39,845 nt of DNA from Planctomycetaceae bacterium (GTDB taxonomy: Bacteria; Planctomycetota; Phycisphaerae; Phycisphaerales; UBA1924), in assembly GCA_021294835.1 (NCBI GenBank), contig JAJTDF010000035.1, forward strand, positions 1-39,845, written 5' to 3'. The notes under the pieces were generated by a model. The model was given only the letters and a program-made list of their open reading frames with translations. It was not told where the DNA came from and made no database searches. A program made the translations under genes and the position numbers. Of this stretch, positions 26,624-35,468 are shown one piece after another. How positions within the stretch are numbered: the first letter of the stretch is position 1; each line of letters opens with the position of its first letter.

Positions 26624-27050
26624 GCACTGTTCTCCGAATCATCACCAAGTGCGGTGAGCATCCACAAACGAGAGGCGAGATTAGCCGGGTTGCGCCCCTG
26701 ACGCAACACGGACACCAACGCTTCTGCCCCCCTCCCCCCCAAACCCCACGCTCGGCCACCCGCCCCCCGGACACCCTCAACGCCGGCGGGCCCAGCCGCC
26801 TCCTGCCCCGCTCCCCAAGCCGCTTGCAGCGTGATGTGCCTATCCGCCGCCCAGCCCAGCCGCGGTTGCACGATCATCCACCAACAATCCGCCCAACCGT
26901 CCACTCCCCGAGAAGAAACGCCGCACCTCCACCCCCTGTCCACGCTCAGAGACGCTTTCCCCACCGGTCATCCACACTCAAACGCATAAACATGACCTTC
27001 GGGTGTGCATATACAGATATGCGACTTCCTTTTCTATCCGCTTCACCGCC
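26624..27050. other. 427-bp non-coding spacer upstream of the secretin gene
   Basis: No gene is supported. C-runs on the + strand around 26728-26775 become G-runs in secretin leader RNA. An AT-richer patch at about 26985-27040 (with TATACAGATATG) is unusual for this GC-rich DNA and is a candidate promoter region for the secretin gene, but no consensus elements were assigned. Confidence 0.4.
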
Positions 27051-28499
27051 TCACGCCAGCCACCGCGCCGCCCACACCCGGGCCTGATCCAGCTTCAGTG
27101 CCCGCTCCACCAGCCCGCTGTCCACCCGCTGCCCCTTCTTCACCGCCCCGGCCGCCGGCTCGCCAGCCGCCGCGGTGCTTAAGGCCTTGCGGAAGTCCTC
27201 TTTACGAAGCCGGTCCGCGACAATCAGGTCCAGCGCCCGGGGTTCCTCTTCCCCGCCCCCCTCCGGCCCGGCCGCCTCCCCTTCTTTTTTCTCACCCTGC
27301 TCCTTCTCCTCGGTCGCTTCGGCCCCTTCGCCGCTGCCACTGCCGCTGCCGGTCAGCCCCGGCCGCCGTCCCCGCACCGGCGTCCGCCGTCCGCTCCCGC
27401 TGCCGCCCGGTGCCGGAGGTTCGGCCTCAGCCCCGGAGATGGTGTCCTCCATCGCGAGCCCTTCAGCATCCACCAGGTTGCCCGCGCTCAGCAGCATCTC
27501 GCGGTAGCGCACGTCCCCCTTTTCGTCGATCATCCGCACCACGCACCGCCAGGGGCAGATGCCCAGCGGCCGACCCCGGTCGTCCAGATTCCGCTCCGGG
27601 TTGACGTTCAGCGTCAGCCCCCACTCATCGCGCACCGCCTCAAGCACCTCATCGCTGGTCAGCAGATCGGGCCGGTCGCCGGGCGCATCCAGCACCGTGC
27701 GGTGCTCGTGCGGGGCCGCGTCGGCGCCCGCCAGGCTCTCCACCTGCTTGAGTTCAAACGCCGCGAGGATCCGCTCCACCCGCTCTTTCAGCCGCGTTTC
27801 CGCCCGCACCGTGACGATCTTGTGCTCGTCCACGAACACGTACACAAACGGCTCGTCGCTCATGGCGCCAAAGCCCACCATGCCGTCCTCAAGGAAGAAC
27901 CCGCGGAAGCGGCGCAGCACGTCGAAGAACCGCTCCTGCCCCACCAGGTCATACGCCACGTACGGGTCAATCTCGCGGTACGCGTCGTTGCCCAGCACGT
28001 CCACGATGGGGTACACCCGCCCCGGCAGCAGCGTCATCAGCATCCGCAGCAGGCTCTCCAGCCGGCTGGCCTTCACCACAATGTCCCACACGTAGCGGTC
28101 CGGCCACCGCTCGCCATCCGCCCCCGGCGAAAGGTCCTCCTCCGACCCGCTCCCCGCCTCGCCCCGCCCGCCGCCCGCGCCATCGTCCGCTCCGCCCGCC
28201 CCCCCCTCTGCCCCATCACCGCCGTCTCCCCCATCACCCCCGTCTCCCCCCTCCCCGCCGCCGCCCACATCGAACGTCGCCTCCGCCGATTCCTGCTCGT
28301 CATCCTCGTCCCCCACCCGATCACGCATGCTCTCGCCCCGGTTGCCGCTGCCGTCGCCCGTCGCGGCATCCTCCGCCTCAAACGACAGCGTGTACCCCTC
28401 CTTGGGCGACATCGGCTCCACCGGGTAGACCCCCAGCGGGAAGTCGAACCCCTCCACCACCACACGCTCAATGGACTTGTCAACGCGGCAGCGGGACAT
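27051..28499 (-). CDS. hypothetical acidic protein with Gly/Asp-rich linker
   Basis: I do not recognise this 482-residue protein. It has an N-terminal segment (about 1-70), a Gly/Asp/Glu-rich low-complexity linker (about 78-135) and a folded central part (about 140-375; 'PDRYVWDIVVKASRLESLLRMLMTLLPGRVYPIVDVLGNDAYREIDPYV' region, then 'EPFVYVFVDEHKIVTVRAE'). A second Gly/Glu/Lys-rich segment (about 380-440) and a helical tail follow. There is no signal peptide or membrane segment. The central part has the alpha/beta look of an enzyme or regulator, but no catalytic motif is clear. The ATG at 28499 was chosen as the first that starts a plausible domain; upstream codons add a Pro-rich leader. It diverges from the Ig/Kelch gene at 28749. 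Confidence 0.7.
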   Translation of the reverse strand: MSRCRVDKSIERVVVEGFDFPLGVYPVEPMSPKEGYTLSFEAEDAATGDGSGNRGESMRDRVGDEDDEQESAEATFDVGGGGEGGDGGDGGDGGDGAEGGAGGADDGAGGGRGEAGSGSEEDLSPGADGERWPDRYVWDIVVKASRLESLLRMLMTLLPGRVYPIVDVLGNDAYREIDPYVAYDLVGQERFFDVLRRFRGFFLEDGMVGFGAMSDEPFVYVFVDEHKIVTVRAETRLKERVERILAAFELKQVESLAGADAAPHEHRTVLDAPGDRPDLLTSDEVLEAVRDEWGLTLNVNPERNLDDRGRPLGICPWRCVVRMIDEKGDVRYREMLLSAGNLVDAEGLAMEDTISGAEAEPPAPGGSGSGRRTPVRGRRPGLTGSGSGSGEGAEATEEKEQGEKKEGEAAGPEGGGEEEPRALDLIVADRLRKEDFRKALSTAAAGEPAAGAVKKGQRVDSGLVERALKLDQARVWAARWLA

Positions 28500-28748
28500 G
28501 CCGGCAGGATAGGGGGTGGCCGTCGGAGGGCGACCGGAGCGTGCGCAAGCCATCCAGAGGCAACCAATCGCGCAATTCCTGCGCGTTTCGCCCCGCCAAT
28601 GCGAAGTTGTTCTTGATTCTGCTTCCGATTCTGCTCAACACCCCTCCTGCCTGCGCTCTCTCGCTTGTCGGACCCTTGGCCGCGCCCCGCCGGAGACAAC
28701 TCCCGCGCCGTGCAACCCCACCGGCCTGGGCCAAGCAGGAGCAAAGCG

Positions 28749-31679
28749 ATGAGAAGAACAGGAATCATGCTCGCAACCCTGACAGCGACCCTCGCGGGGG
28801 CATCCGGGGCACAGGGGCAAGCGCCGATCACGGTGACGCGATTTGCCCAAACCGTCACCGCGCCGTCGCCCACGAACGGTTGGAACGAGGAGGCGAATGC
28901 CGCGGGGGCATTCACCAACGGCTGCTTCGATGGTGGGTCCACGTGTCGGCAGTTCCCGAATCCGTGTGCTGCGTATGCACCAACAAACGACACCCAGCGT
29001 GCTCCGCTCTTTGCCCTGAGTTGGTCGGCGCTGCCAGCGACGATTACGGGTGGACACGTCATTACGTCAGTAAAGGTGGATGCATACGGCTCAAGAACTG
29101 GCGGCCAGGCTGCTAACTGGAGGATGACAGTTGGTGGACCGATCACCCGAGCACCCGAAGTGGGAACGATTACCGGGAACTGTGGTTGGCTCTTCGACCG
29201 CGCAAACCCGGACACCACGTCCTGGGACGTGACAGGCACACGCGCTTGGACGAGGGACGACTCAAACACGTTGCAGGTGGGCATTGCCTATTTGACCACC
29301 GCGAACATCCCGAACGACTACTTCTTCATCTCGGGGTTTCGTCAACAGGTCGTGTTCGAGTGCGCTGCAATTCAGTCAATCACCATCTCGGCCCCCACGA
29401 CCACGTTGTGCCCCACTGCTTCGGTCCGGCTTTCGGCGAACGTGATCACCGATAGCCGCATCACCAGCGGACTGACTTACCGGTGGTTTCGGGGTCAGAC
29501 GCTCGTGGGGACCGAGTCCTTCTACGACGTCACTGGATCCAATGCGGATACATACACCTGCGTGGTGAACACCGGCTGCCGCACTGCGGAGGCCACGATC
29601 ACCATCACCGCTCTTGCTGCGCCCACGATCAGCAACCAGCCCGTTGCCCAGACAACCTGTGCCGGGGGCTCCCGCACCTTCACAGTCAGTGTGACCGGCA
29701 CCCCGGCCCCCACCATCCAGTGGCGCCGCAACGGCGCCAACCTCACCAACGGCGCGTCCTTCGGCTCGGTCTATTCCGGTGTCAACACCACCACCCTGAC
29801 CATCTCCGGTGTTGATCCCGCGGCCGCCGGCGACTACGACGCCGTCGTCGTGAACACCTGCGGATCCGTGGACTCGGAAGACGCGGGGCTGACCGTCAAC
29901 ACCGCTCCCAGCATCACCACCCAGCCCATGCCCCGGGTCGTCTGCCAGTCCGGCACCACCACGTTCACCATTGGCGTCATCGGCACCCCAGCCCCCACCA
30001 TCCAGTGGCGCCGCAACGGTGTCAACCTCGCCAACGGGCCGTCGTTTGACTCCATCTACTCCGGTGTCAACACCACCACCCTGACCATCTCCAGTGTTGC
30101 TCCCGCAGCCGCCGGCGACTACGACGTCGTCGTGTCCAATGTCTGCGACTCCTCAACCTCCAGCACCGCCAGCCTCACCGTCAACACCGCTCCCAGCATC
30201 ACCACGCAGCCCATTCCCCAGGCCGTTTGCCAGTCCGGCACCACCTCGTTCACCATCGCCGTCGCCGGCACCCCGGCCCCCACCATCCAATGGCGCCGCA
30301 ACGGCGCCAACCTCACCAACGGTCCGTCCTTTGGCTCGGTCTACTCCGGTGTCAACACCACCACCCTGACCATCTCCAATGCTGCTCCCGCGGCCGCCGG
30401 CAACTACGACGCCGTTGTCGTGAACACCTGCGGATCCGTGGACTCGGAAGACGCGGGGCTGACCGTCAACACCGCTCCCAGCATCACCACGCAGCCCACT
30501 CCCCGGGTCGTCTGCCAGTCCGGCACCACCACGTTCACCATCGCCGTCACCGGCACCCCAGCCCCCGCCATCCAGTGGCGCCGTAACGGTGTCAACCTCG
30601 CCAACGGGCCGTCGTTTGACTCCATCTACTCCGGTGTCAACACCACCACCCTGACCATCTCCAATGTTGCTCCCGCAGCCGCCGGCAACTACGACGCCGT
30701 CGTGTCCAATGTCTGCGGCTCCTCAACCTCCAGCGCCGCCAGCCTCACCGTGAACCCATCGGTCACCTCCCTCGCCATCTCCCCCGCCGCACCCTCCGTC
30801 TGCCTCACCGGCTCGGTCACCCTCACCGCCACCGCCGCGCCCGCGGGCTCTTTCACCTACCAGTGGTTCCGCAACGCCCTGCCCATCGCCGGCGCTACCA
30901 ACTCCACACTCAGCATCCCCTCCGCCCGCGTCCGCGACGCCGCACGCTACACCGTCTCCGTCACCTCCACCTGCAACACGCTCACCTCTCAACCTGTGGA
31001 CCTCACCGTGCTCGAGCACCCGGTCTGGACGCCCCTTGATGCCCCCCAGCCCGTCGCACGCTTCGGCGGCGCCATGGCCTACGACCCCGTCCGCAACGTC
31101 ACCGTCCTCTTCGGCGGCCAGACCAGCGCCGGCTTCCGCAACGACACCTGGGAATGGAACGGCCAGGCCTGGACCCTCCGCAACCCCGCTGCGCCCCCCA
31201 CCGCCCGCGCCTTCTCGGCTATGGCCTTTGACCGTGTCCGCAACGTCATGGTCCTCGTTGGCGGCCGAAACACCAACGGCCCCATCAGCGAAACCTGGGA
31301 GTACAACGGCACCGCGTGGGCCCTCCAGCCCGGCCCCAGCCCCACCGCCCGCGACCGTGCCGGCATGGTCTGGGATGCCGCCAACAACCGCATGGTCCTC
31401 TTCGGAGGCTTCGGCCCCACCAGCACACTGGGCGACACCTGGTTCCGCTCCGGCCAAACCTGGACCAACTCCCTCCTCCCCGGCCCCGCCAACCGCACCG
31501 CACACCTGGACCCTGCGCGCCAACGGCGGGCCCGCCACCCGCTTCCACCACGCCCTGGTCTACGACCGCTCCCGCTCCCGCACCGTCCTGCTCGGCGGGT
31601 GGGATGGCTCAAGCATCCGCCCCACCATGTGGGAGTGGGACGGCGCCGCCTGGGCAAGCCGCCCGCTGTTCGGGCCTGA
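28749..31679 (+). CDS. secreted Ig-repeat/Kelch protein, reading frame broken before the dockerin
   Basis: Starting at an ATG with AGGAG seven bases upstream, the frame encodes a signal peptide (about 1-25) and an unrecognised beta-rich region (about 26-215). One Ig-like domain (about 216-295), four highly similar 95-residue Ig-like repeats (29637-30776) and a further Ig-like domain (about 677-757) come next. Kelch-type repeats follow ('MAYDPVRNVTVLFGG', 'MAFDRVRNVMVLVGG', 'MVWDAANNRMVLFGG'). After 'PGPANRTAH' near 31505 the frame becomes meaningless Arg/Pro-rich sequence and stops at 31679. Kelch sequence and the dockerin resume in another frame (see 31501-32001). The gene is therefore a frameshifted version of a longer Ig-Kelch-dockerin protein, or the sequence has an error. 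If translated as it stands it would lack the docking module. The N-terminal third has visibly weaker GC bias at third codon positions. Confidence 0.75.
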   Translation: MRRTGIMLATLTATLAGASGAQGQAPITVTRFAQTVTAPSPTNGWNEEANAAGAFTNGCFDGGSTCRQFPNPCAAYAPTNDTQRAPLFALSWSALPATITGGHVITSVKVDAYGSRTGGQAANWRMTVGGPITRAPEVGTITGNCGWLFDRANPDTTSWDVTGTRAWTRDDSNTLQVGIAYLTTANIPNDYFFISGFRQQVVFECAAIQSITISAPTTTLCPTASVRLSANVITDSRITSGLTYRWFRGQTLVGTESFYDVTGSNADTYTCVVNTGCRTAEATITITALAAPTISNQPVAQTTCAGGSRTFTVSVTGTPAPTIQWRRNGANLTNGASFGSVYSGVNTTTLTISGVDPAAAGDYDAVVVNTCGSVDSEDAGLTVNTAPSITTQPMPRVVCQSGTTTFTIGVIGTPAPTIQWRRNGVNLANGPSFDSIYSGVNTTTLTISSVAPAAAGDYDVVVSNVCDSSTSSTASLTVNTAPSITTQPIPQAVCQSGTTSFTIAVAGTPAPTIQWRRNGANLTNGPSFGSVYSGVNTTTLTISNAAPAAAGNYDAVVVNTCGSVDSEDAGLTVNTAPSITTQPTPRVVCQSGTTTFTIAVTGTPAPAIQWRRNGVNLANGPSFDSIYSGVNTTTLTISNVAPAAAGNYDAVVSNVCGSSTSSAASLTVNPSVTSLAISPAAPSVCLTGSVTLTATAAPAGSFTYQWFRNALPIAGATNSTLSIPSARVRDAARYTVSVTSTCNTLTSQPVDLTVLEHPVWTPLDAPQPVARFGGAMAYDPVRNVTVLFGGQTSAGFRNDTWEWNGQAWTLRNPAAPPTARAFSAMAFDRVRNVMVLVGGRNTNGPISETWEYNGTAWALQPGPSPTARDRAGMVWDAANNRMVLFGGFGPTSTLGDTWFRSGQTWTNSLLPGPANRTAHLDPARQRRARHPLPPRPGLRPLPLPHRPARRVGWLKHPPHHVGVGRRRLGKPPAVRA
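29637..30776 (+). repeat. four tandem 285-bp Ig-domain repeats in an alternating A-B-A-B pattern
   Basis: Repeats start at 29637, 29922, 30207 and 30492 and are each 285 bp (95 codons). Units 1 and 3 share 'NGANLTNG...FGSVYSG' and 'VNTCGSVDSEDAG'. Units 2 and 4 share 'NGVNLANGPSFDSIYSG' and 'SNVC(D/G)SSTSS'. The likeness between alternate units is stronger than between neighbours, pointing to duplication of a two-domain block of 570 bp. Long near-identical stretches remain at DNA level. Confidence 0.9.
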
Positions 31680-32001
31680 TCCCCGCCGCGATGCTGCGAT
31701 GGTCTTCGATGAGGCGCGTGAAGCCCTCACCCTCTTCGGCGGCGTCTCGGTCGCCGGCACCGTCGCCGACACCTGGCGGCAGCGGCCCTTCGGCCGGGCC
31801 GATCTGGTCTCCATCGGCCAGATCCCCTTCCCCGACGGCCTGGTGACCGGCGACGACTTCATCGGCTTCATCAACGCCTTCGCGTCCGCCAGCCCGATCG
31901 CCGATCTGGTCGGCATCGGCGGCACCTCCCCGCCCGATGGCTTCGTCACCGGCGACGACTTCATCGCCTTCATCAACACCTTCACCTTCGGCTGCCCGTA
32001 A
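31501..32001 (+). pseudogene. out-of-frame C-terminal part: Kelch repeats plus GC-type dockerin
   Basis: In the frame beginning HTWTLRANGGPATRFHH at 31501, the Kelch pattern resumes ('ALVYDRSRSRTVLLGGWDG', 'AMVFDEAREALTLFGG') and ends in a two-half GC-type dockerin that closes with FGCP. It clearly belongs to the protein encoded from 28749 but is in another frame, and it has no plausible start of its own. About 30 to 35 residues of one Kelch repeat seem to be missing at the junction, so a deletion of a length not divisible by three explains the break better than a single-base slip. The dockerin lacks the usual first cysteine ('GRADL' where the others have 'CLAD' or 'CFAD'). Confidence 0.75.
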
Positions 32002-32032
32002 CGCCGCTCCCTCAACCCGCTCGTTCTCACCC

Positions 32033-32058
32033 AACCCCCGGCCCGGCCGGGGGTTTTT
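32033..32058 (+). terminator. Rho-independent terminator after the Ig/Kelch/dockerin gene
   Basis: A 10-bp perfect stem (AACCCCCGGC/GCCGGGGGTT) with a three-base loop is followed by more T residues, making a five-T run at 32054-32058. It lies 31 bp past the stop at 32001 and is oriented for the + strand. Confidence 0.9.
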
Positions 32059-32103
32059 CATGCGCTCCCGCCGCGCCCCGACCTGCCCAACTGGTACCGT
32101 CTG

Positions 32104-34368
32104 TCACCGACTCAGCTTCCGTACCTTCAACTCCACGATCTCCACTGTGACCTCCGGATGATCCGAATAGCCGATGACTTCCAGGCCATCGCCCCACTCC
32201 TTCTCCGGTGCAAACAGCGTCGGGAACAGTTGCACCGGCTGGCCGTCCACGTCCATCGCGATGGCCGTCTTGTCAATCTCCAACCGGAACGTCCGTTCCA
32301 GAACCCACGGATCCACGCTCTTCTCTGGGACCGGCTGCGGCAGAGCAAACTGAACCGACCCGCCCACCCCTCGGCTCGGCACACGCCCGTTTGCCCGCCC
32401 AACCACCGTGATGCCGCCGATCACCATCGCGCTGCGGCCATCACCCGCCAGCGTTGCCCGTACCCGTCCCGTGACTTCGTACCGCTCCCCCGGCTGAACC
32501 ACCGACCGCAGAAGCACCTTCTGACCCGTCCCCACCGACCGCGGCGAATACCCGAACGCCAAGCCGCCCCCCGTCGGCTCCTTGGCGATATGCAGACCGT
32601 TCACCCACTGCAACAGCGTCGCCGCCCCCGCGCCCACCAACGTCACCGCCTCGCCCCCCTCGTACTGCCGCACCGCAGGGTCAATCGCCGTCAGCCTCTC
32701 CAGTTCCTTGCGAACCCGACCTGGCAGATCAGGCCGCTCCAGCAGCGCTTGCGCCTGCGCCGCCGCCACCGCCATCTGGCCCCGCCGTTCGGCCGACCGC
32801 ACTCCGGCGAACGCTGCGCCCCAGCTCCCGTCCTGTTCGTCAACAAAGGCTGTTATCTCACTCAGCGAAGCCGCGGCCAGACCCGACCCGGGCGGCACAT
32901 AACGCCAGTTCCCATCCCCGAGGGCCTCGCGGGCCCTCGCCACATCCCGCGCCGCAAAGGCCATCGCCAGCGCCAGCGATCGCATCGCGTCGCGGGTCGC
33001 GGGGTCTTCGGACGCGCCCTCGCGCGCCGAGTCCGCCCACTCCACCCGCGTCGCGTCGAAGATGGCCGCCGCCACCTCCGGCTCCCGCTGCAGCGTCGGA
33101 TCGTCCTCTAGCAACATCGACAACCACATCGGAATCCGCTCGACGAGGCGGGTGCACTTGGCATCCGCGACGGCCCGGAAGAAACGAACAGCCCCCGCTT
33201 CATCCCCACCCCACCGTGGCAGGGTCGCCCAGAGCATGCGGTCGTAAGCGTTCGTCGCCGTCCTGTCCGCCTGGATGGCTCGCTGGAACCACTCCCACGC
33301 AGTCCCATGCTCTGGATTCGTACTCGCCGTCGCAACAACAATCAGACGGGTAGCGGCCTCCGGGCGGTCCGAGTTCATCCTGTGGGCCGCGGTCAGCCGC
33401 AGAAAGGCCTCGCTCAACTCCACCTCCATGGCCGCGAGCTCGTCCTTGCTTGTCTCCGAGGCAAAGCCCGTTCCTCTGGCCGCAAAGGCCCGGCCGATTG
33501 CCGCGTGTCCAGCCAACAACTCGACCAACCACGCATCGGCATCCGACCGTTCCGCATACTTCTCCGCCAAGGCATCGAACGCCGCACGCTCGGACGTGTC
33601 CATCGACCGCCAGCCGAGCAGCATCGCGGCCACCCGGGGTCCGTCCTTGCCGAAGATCGAATCGTTCACCACCGCGGCGATCGCCTCAGAGAGAATCCGC
33701 CCGCGGAACGGTGCGGCGGCCGCCACATCCTGCTCGGCAATTTGGAGCCGCCGACGATCCTCTCTCAGAATGAACCCGGACTTATCCCTCCGGGCCTGCC
33801 GCTCAGTGAGCACAGTCCCATGATCTAGTCGCAACAACACCAAGAGCCGCAACAGTGGCTGCTCCGGCAGATTGGCTTCCTTCACCCAGAACCAATCCGT
33901 GCGCCAAGGCTGAGGTCCTTCCAGCTCGCCCCACGCTACGCCCCGCAGCCAGGGCGTGATGGATGTGAATCTCGGTCCACCACCAAGCCGCAGAATTGTC
34001 GACTCGTCCCCGGTCAGCCGCCGCGTCCTTGGTGCGAAGGCGGAAGCGACAATCTTCGCCACAGCCCGCCGAGTAGTTGGAGTCTCCGGAACCAGCTCCG
34101 CCAGCACGACATGAAGCTCCGACTCCAGTCGCGACGTCATGAGCGCGACCAACTCCGTCTCGGTCGCCGCCCGCGTGATCCCCACACCATCGACGCGGAT
34201 CGCTTCCGTGACCACCGCAACTTCAACCTTCGTCCCCGCTACCCATCCGATTGGGCCGCGCCCCGCCGGACCAGCAGGCCGGCAACCAGACACCAACATC
34301 CCGGCACATGCCGCACCCGCCAGCCCCGCATTCACGCCCCGCCACCACCGAACTTCGCCCGTGCCCAT
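32104..34368 (-). CDS. lipoprotein with helical-repeat body and C-terminal beta domain
   Basis: The 754-residue protein has a hydrophobic N-terminus ending in a lipobox-like LVSGC (Cys about 29), so it is probably a lipoprotein. Residues from about 60 to 560 are helix-rich with repeating Ala/Leu/Glu patterns ('AAFDALAEKYAERSDADAW', 'EWFQRAIQADRTATNAYDR') that look like degenerate TPR units. The last 180 residues are beta-rich ('RYEVTGRVRATLAG', 'TFRLEIDKTAIAMDVDGQPVQ', 'VTVEIVELKVRKL'). They resemble the laminin-G/DUF1080-like domain of planctomycete proteins, but this is by eye. AAGGAG five bases before ATG fixes the start. The upstream truA frame overlaps the first 37 bases. Codon bias is milder than in the housekeeping genes. 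No function can be given. Confidence 0.8.
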   Translation of the reverse strand: MGTGEVRWWRGVNAGLAGAACAGMLVSGCRPAGPAGRGPIGWVAGTKVEVAVVTEAIRVDGVGITRAATETELVALMTSRLESELHVVLAELVPETPTTRRAVAKIVASAFAPRTRRLTGDESTILRLGGGPRFTSITPWLRGVAWGELEGPQPWRTDWFWVKEANLPEQPLLRLLVLLRLDHGTVLTERQARRDKSGFILREDRRRLQIAEQDVAAAAPFRGRILSEAIAAVVNDSIFGKDGPRVAAMLLGWRSMDTSERAAFDALAEKYAERSDADAWLVELLAGHAAIGRAFAARGTGFASETSKDELAAMEVELSEAFLRLTAAHRMNSDRPEAATRLIVVATASTNPEHGTAWEWFQRAIQADRTATNAYDRMLWATLPRWGGDEAGAVRFFRAVADAKCTRLVERIPMWLSMLLEDDPTLQREPEVAAAIFDATRVEWADSAREGASEDPATRDAMRSLALAMAFAARDVARAREALGDGNWRYVPPGSGLAAASLSEITAFVDEQDGSWGAAFAGVRSAERRGQMAVAAAQAQALLERPDLPGRVRKELERLTAIDPAVRQYEGGEAVTLVGAGAATLLQWVNGLHIAKEPTGGGLAFGYSPRSVGTGQKVLLRSVVQPGERYEVTGRVRATLAGDGRSAMVIGGITVVGRANGRVPSRGVGGSVQFALPQPVPEKSVDPWVLERTFRLEIDKTAIAMDVDGQPVQLFPTLFAPEKEWGDGLEVIGYSDHPEVTVEIVELKVRKLSR

Positions 34369-35465
34369 CGGTACTCCTTCCCCAGAGAATCACACAGACC
34401 CAAATCATACAGAAGGCAACCTCCATCGGGTCGCCCATTCCTCGCCCCCCCACCCCCACCCACTACACCCCCACCCCATACCCCACCCACCCCGCTGCAC
34501 CCCCCCCGCACACCACCCATACCACCCACCCCACCCACACCCCCCGGCCCCTCGCCCCGATACTCAATCCACCGCAGGCACAGCCCCGTCGGCGGCAGCG
34601 TCGCCCCCGCCTGCCGCCGGTCGCCCGTCTTCAACGCCGCCGCCACCTGCTCCAGCGTGCGTCGCCCCGTGCCCACCTCCAGCAGCGTGCCCGACATGAT
34701 CCGCACCATGTTCCACAGGAACCCCGTCCCCGCCACATCCAGCCGCACCCGCTCCGGCGAGATCGCCACCACCCGGCAACTCAGCACCCGCCGCACCGTG
34801 CTCAGCCGGCCGTGCCCCGCAGCAGCAAAGCCCGCAAAGTCGTGCTCGCCCTCCATCATCGCCGCCGCCTCGGCCATCGCCCCCAGGTTCAGCCCGTTCC
34901 GCCAGAACACATGGTGCACCAGCGCCCGGTCAAACAGCGGCCGCTCCAGGCCCACGTGCAGCGTGTACGAGTACCCCTTGGCCACCACGTCCCCCACCGG
35001 GTCAAAGTCGCGTGCCGCGACGCTCGCCGCCCGCACCAGCACATCCTCCGGCAACCGCGAGTTGATCGCCGCGGCCAGCCGATCCGCCCCGCGCTCCACC
35101 GGCCAGCCCACCCCGCGCATGACCACCGGCCCGGCCCCCGCTTCCGTCTGCTCCACCTCCCGGGGCTCACACGTAAACGCCGCCACCTGCCCCTCCGCGT
35201 GCACGCCCGAGTCCGTCCGCGACGCCCCGATCACCTCCACCGGCTCCCGCACCACCTCGCGCACCGCCCGCTCCAGCACGCCCTGCACGGTCCGCAGCGC
35301 CACCCGCCCCTCACGCCCGCCCGCCTCGCCCTCCGCGTGCAGCATCGGCGTCACTTCGCTGTAGGGCGACGGCCCGCCGCCCTCCGGCCGCACCGGGGGC
35401 TCCTGCTTCTGCCACCCGCAAAAGCCCGTTCCGTCATACGCGACCAGCAGCCGATAGCGGGGCAC
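34332..35465 (-). CDS. truA: tRNA pseudouridine synthase A with a read-through C-terminal extension
   Basis: The enzyme isomerises uridine to pseudouridine at positions 38-40 of tRNA anticodon arms. The family is recognised from 'YDGTGFCGWQKQ' near the N-terminus, 'ASRTDSGVHAEGQ' with the catalytic Asp85, 'SRLPEDVLVRAAS' and 'FLWNMVRIMSGTLLEVG'. An insertion of about 35 residues (Pro/Gly/Glu-rich) separates GWQKQ from 'RTVQGVLE', which moves the catalytic Asp from about position 60 to 85. The normal end is 'GLCLRWIEY' near residue 301. The frame then continues for about 75 Gly-rich residues through the C-tract spacer and overlaps the lipoprotein start. It starts with GTG three bases after the glnS stop codon, so translation is probably coupled to glnS. 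Confidence 0.9.
   Translation of the reverse strand: MPRYRLLVAYDGTGFCGWQKQEPPVRPEGGGPSPYSEVTPMLHAEGEAGGREGRVALRTVQGVLERAVREVVREPVEVIGASRTDSGVHAEGQVAAFTCEPREVEQTEAGAGPVVMRGVGWPVERGADRLAAAINSRLPEDVLVRAASVAARDFDPVGDVVAKGYSYTLHVGLERPLFDRALVHHVFWRNGLNLGAMAEAAAMMEGEHDFAGFAAAGHGRLSTVRRVLSCRVVAISPERVRLDVAGTGFLWNMVRIMSGTLLEVGTGRRTLEQVAAALKTGDRRQAGATLPPTGLCLRWIEYRGEGPGGVGGVGGMGGVRGGCSGVGGVWGGGVVGGGGGARNGRPDGGCLLYDLGLCDSLGKEYRWARAKFGGGGA
34440..34560. repeat. C-rich low-complexity tract (G-rich in the minus-strand transcript)
   Basis: Repeated CCCACCC/CCCCAC blocks run for about 120 bases between the conserved end of truA and the lipoprotein start. Read on the minus strand they give GGTGG-type runs, encoding the Gly/Val-rich tail of TruA. 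At least four G-runs of four or more make a quadruplex plausible in the RNA. Confidence 0.6.
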
Positions 35466-35468
35466 CGC

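Noticed and set aside
22709-26701. Very long + strand frame opposite the secretin gene
   Set aside because: Its product is His/Arg/Leu-rich and low complexity, and it is fully antisense to an unmistakable secretin.
29637-30776. Mobile element or integrated duplication
   Set aside because: The repeats are in frame and encode Ig domains, and there is no transposase, inverted end or target duplication.
31036-31500. Independent gene starting at an ATG at 31036 and running to 32001
   Set aside because: Its first 155 residues are Pro/Ser/Ala-rich shadow of the Kelch frame. Only the part after 31501 makes protein sense.
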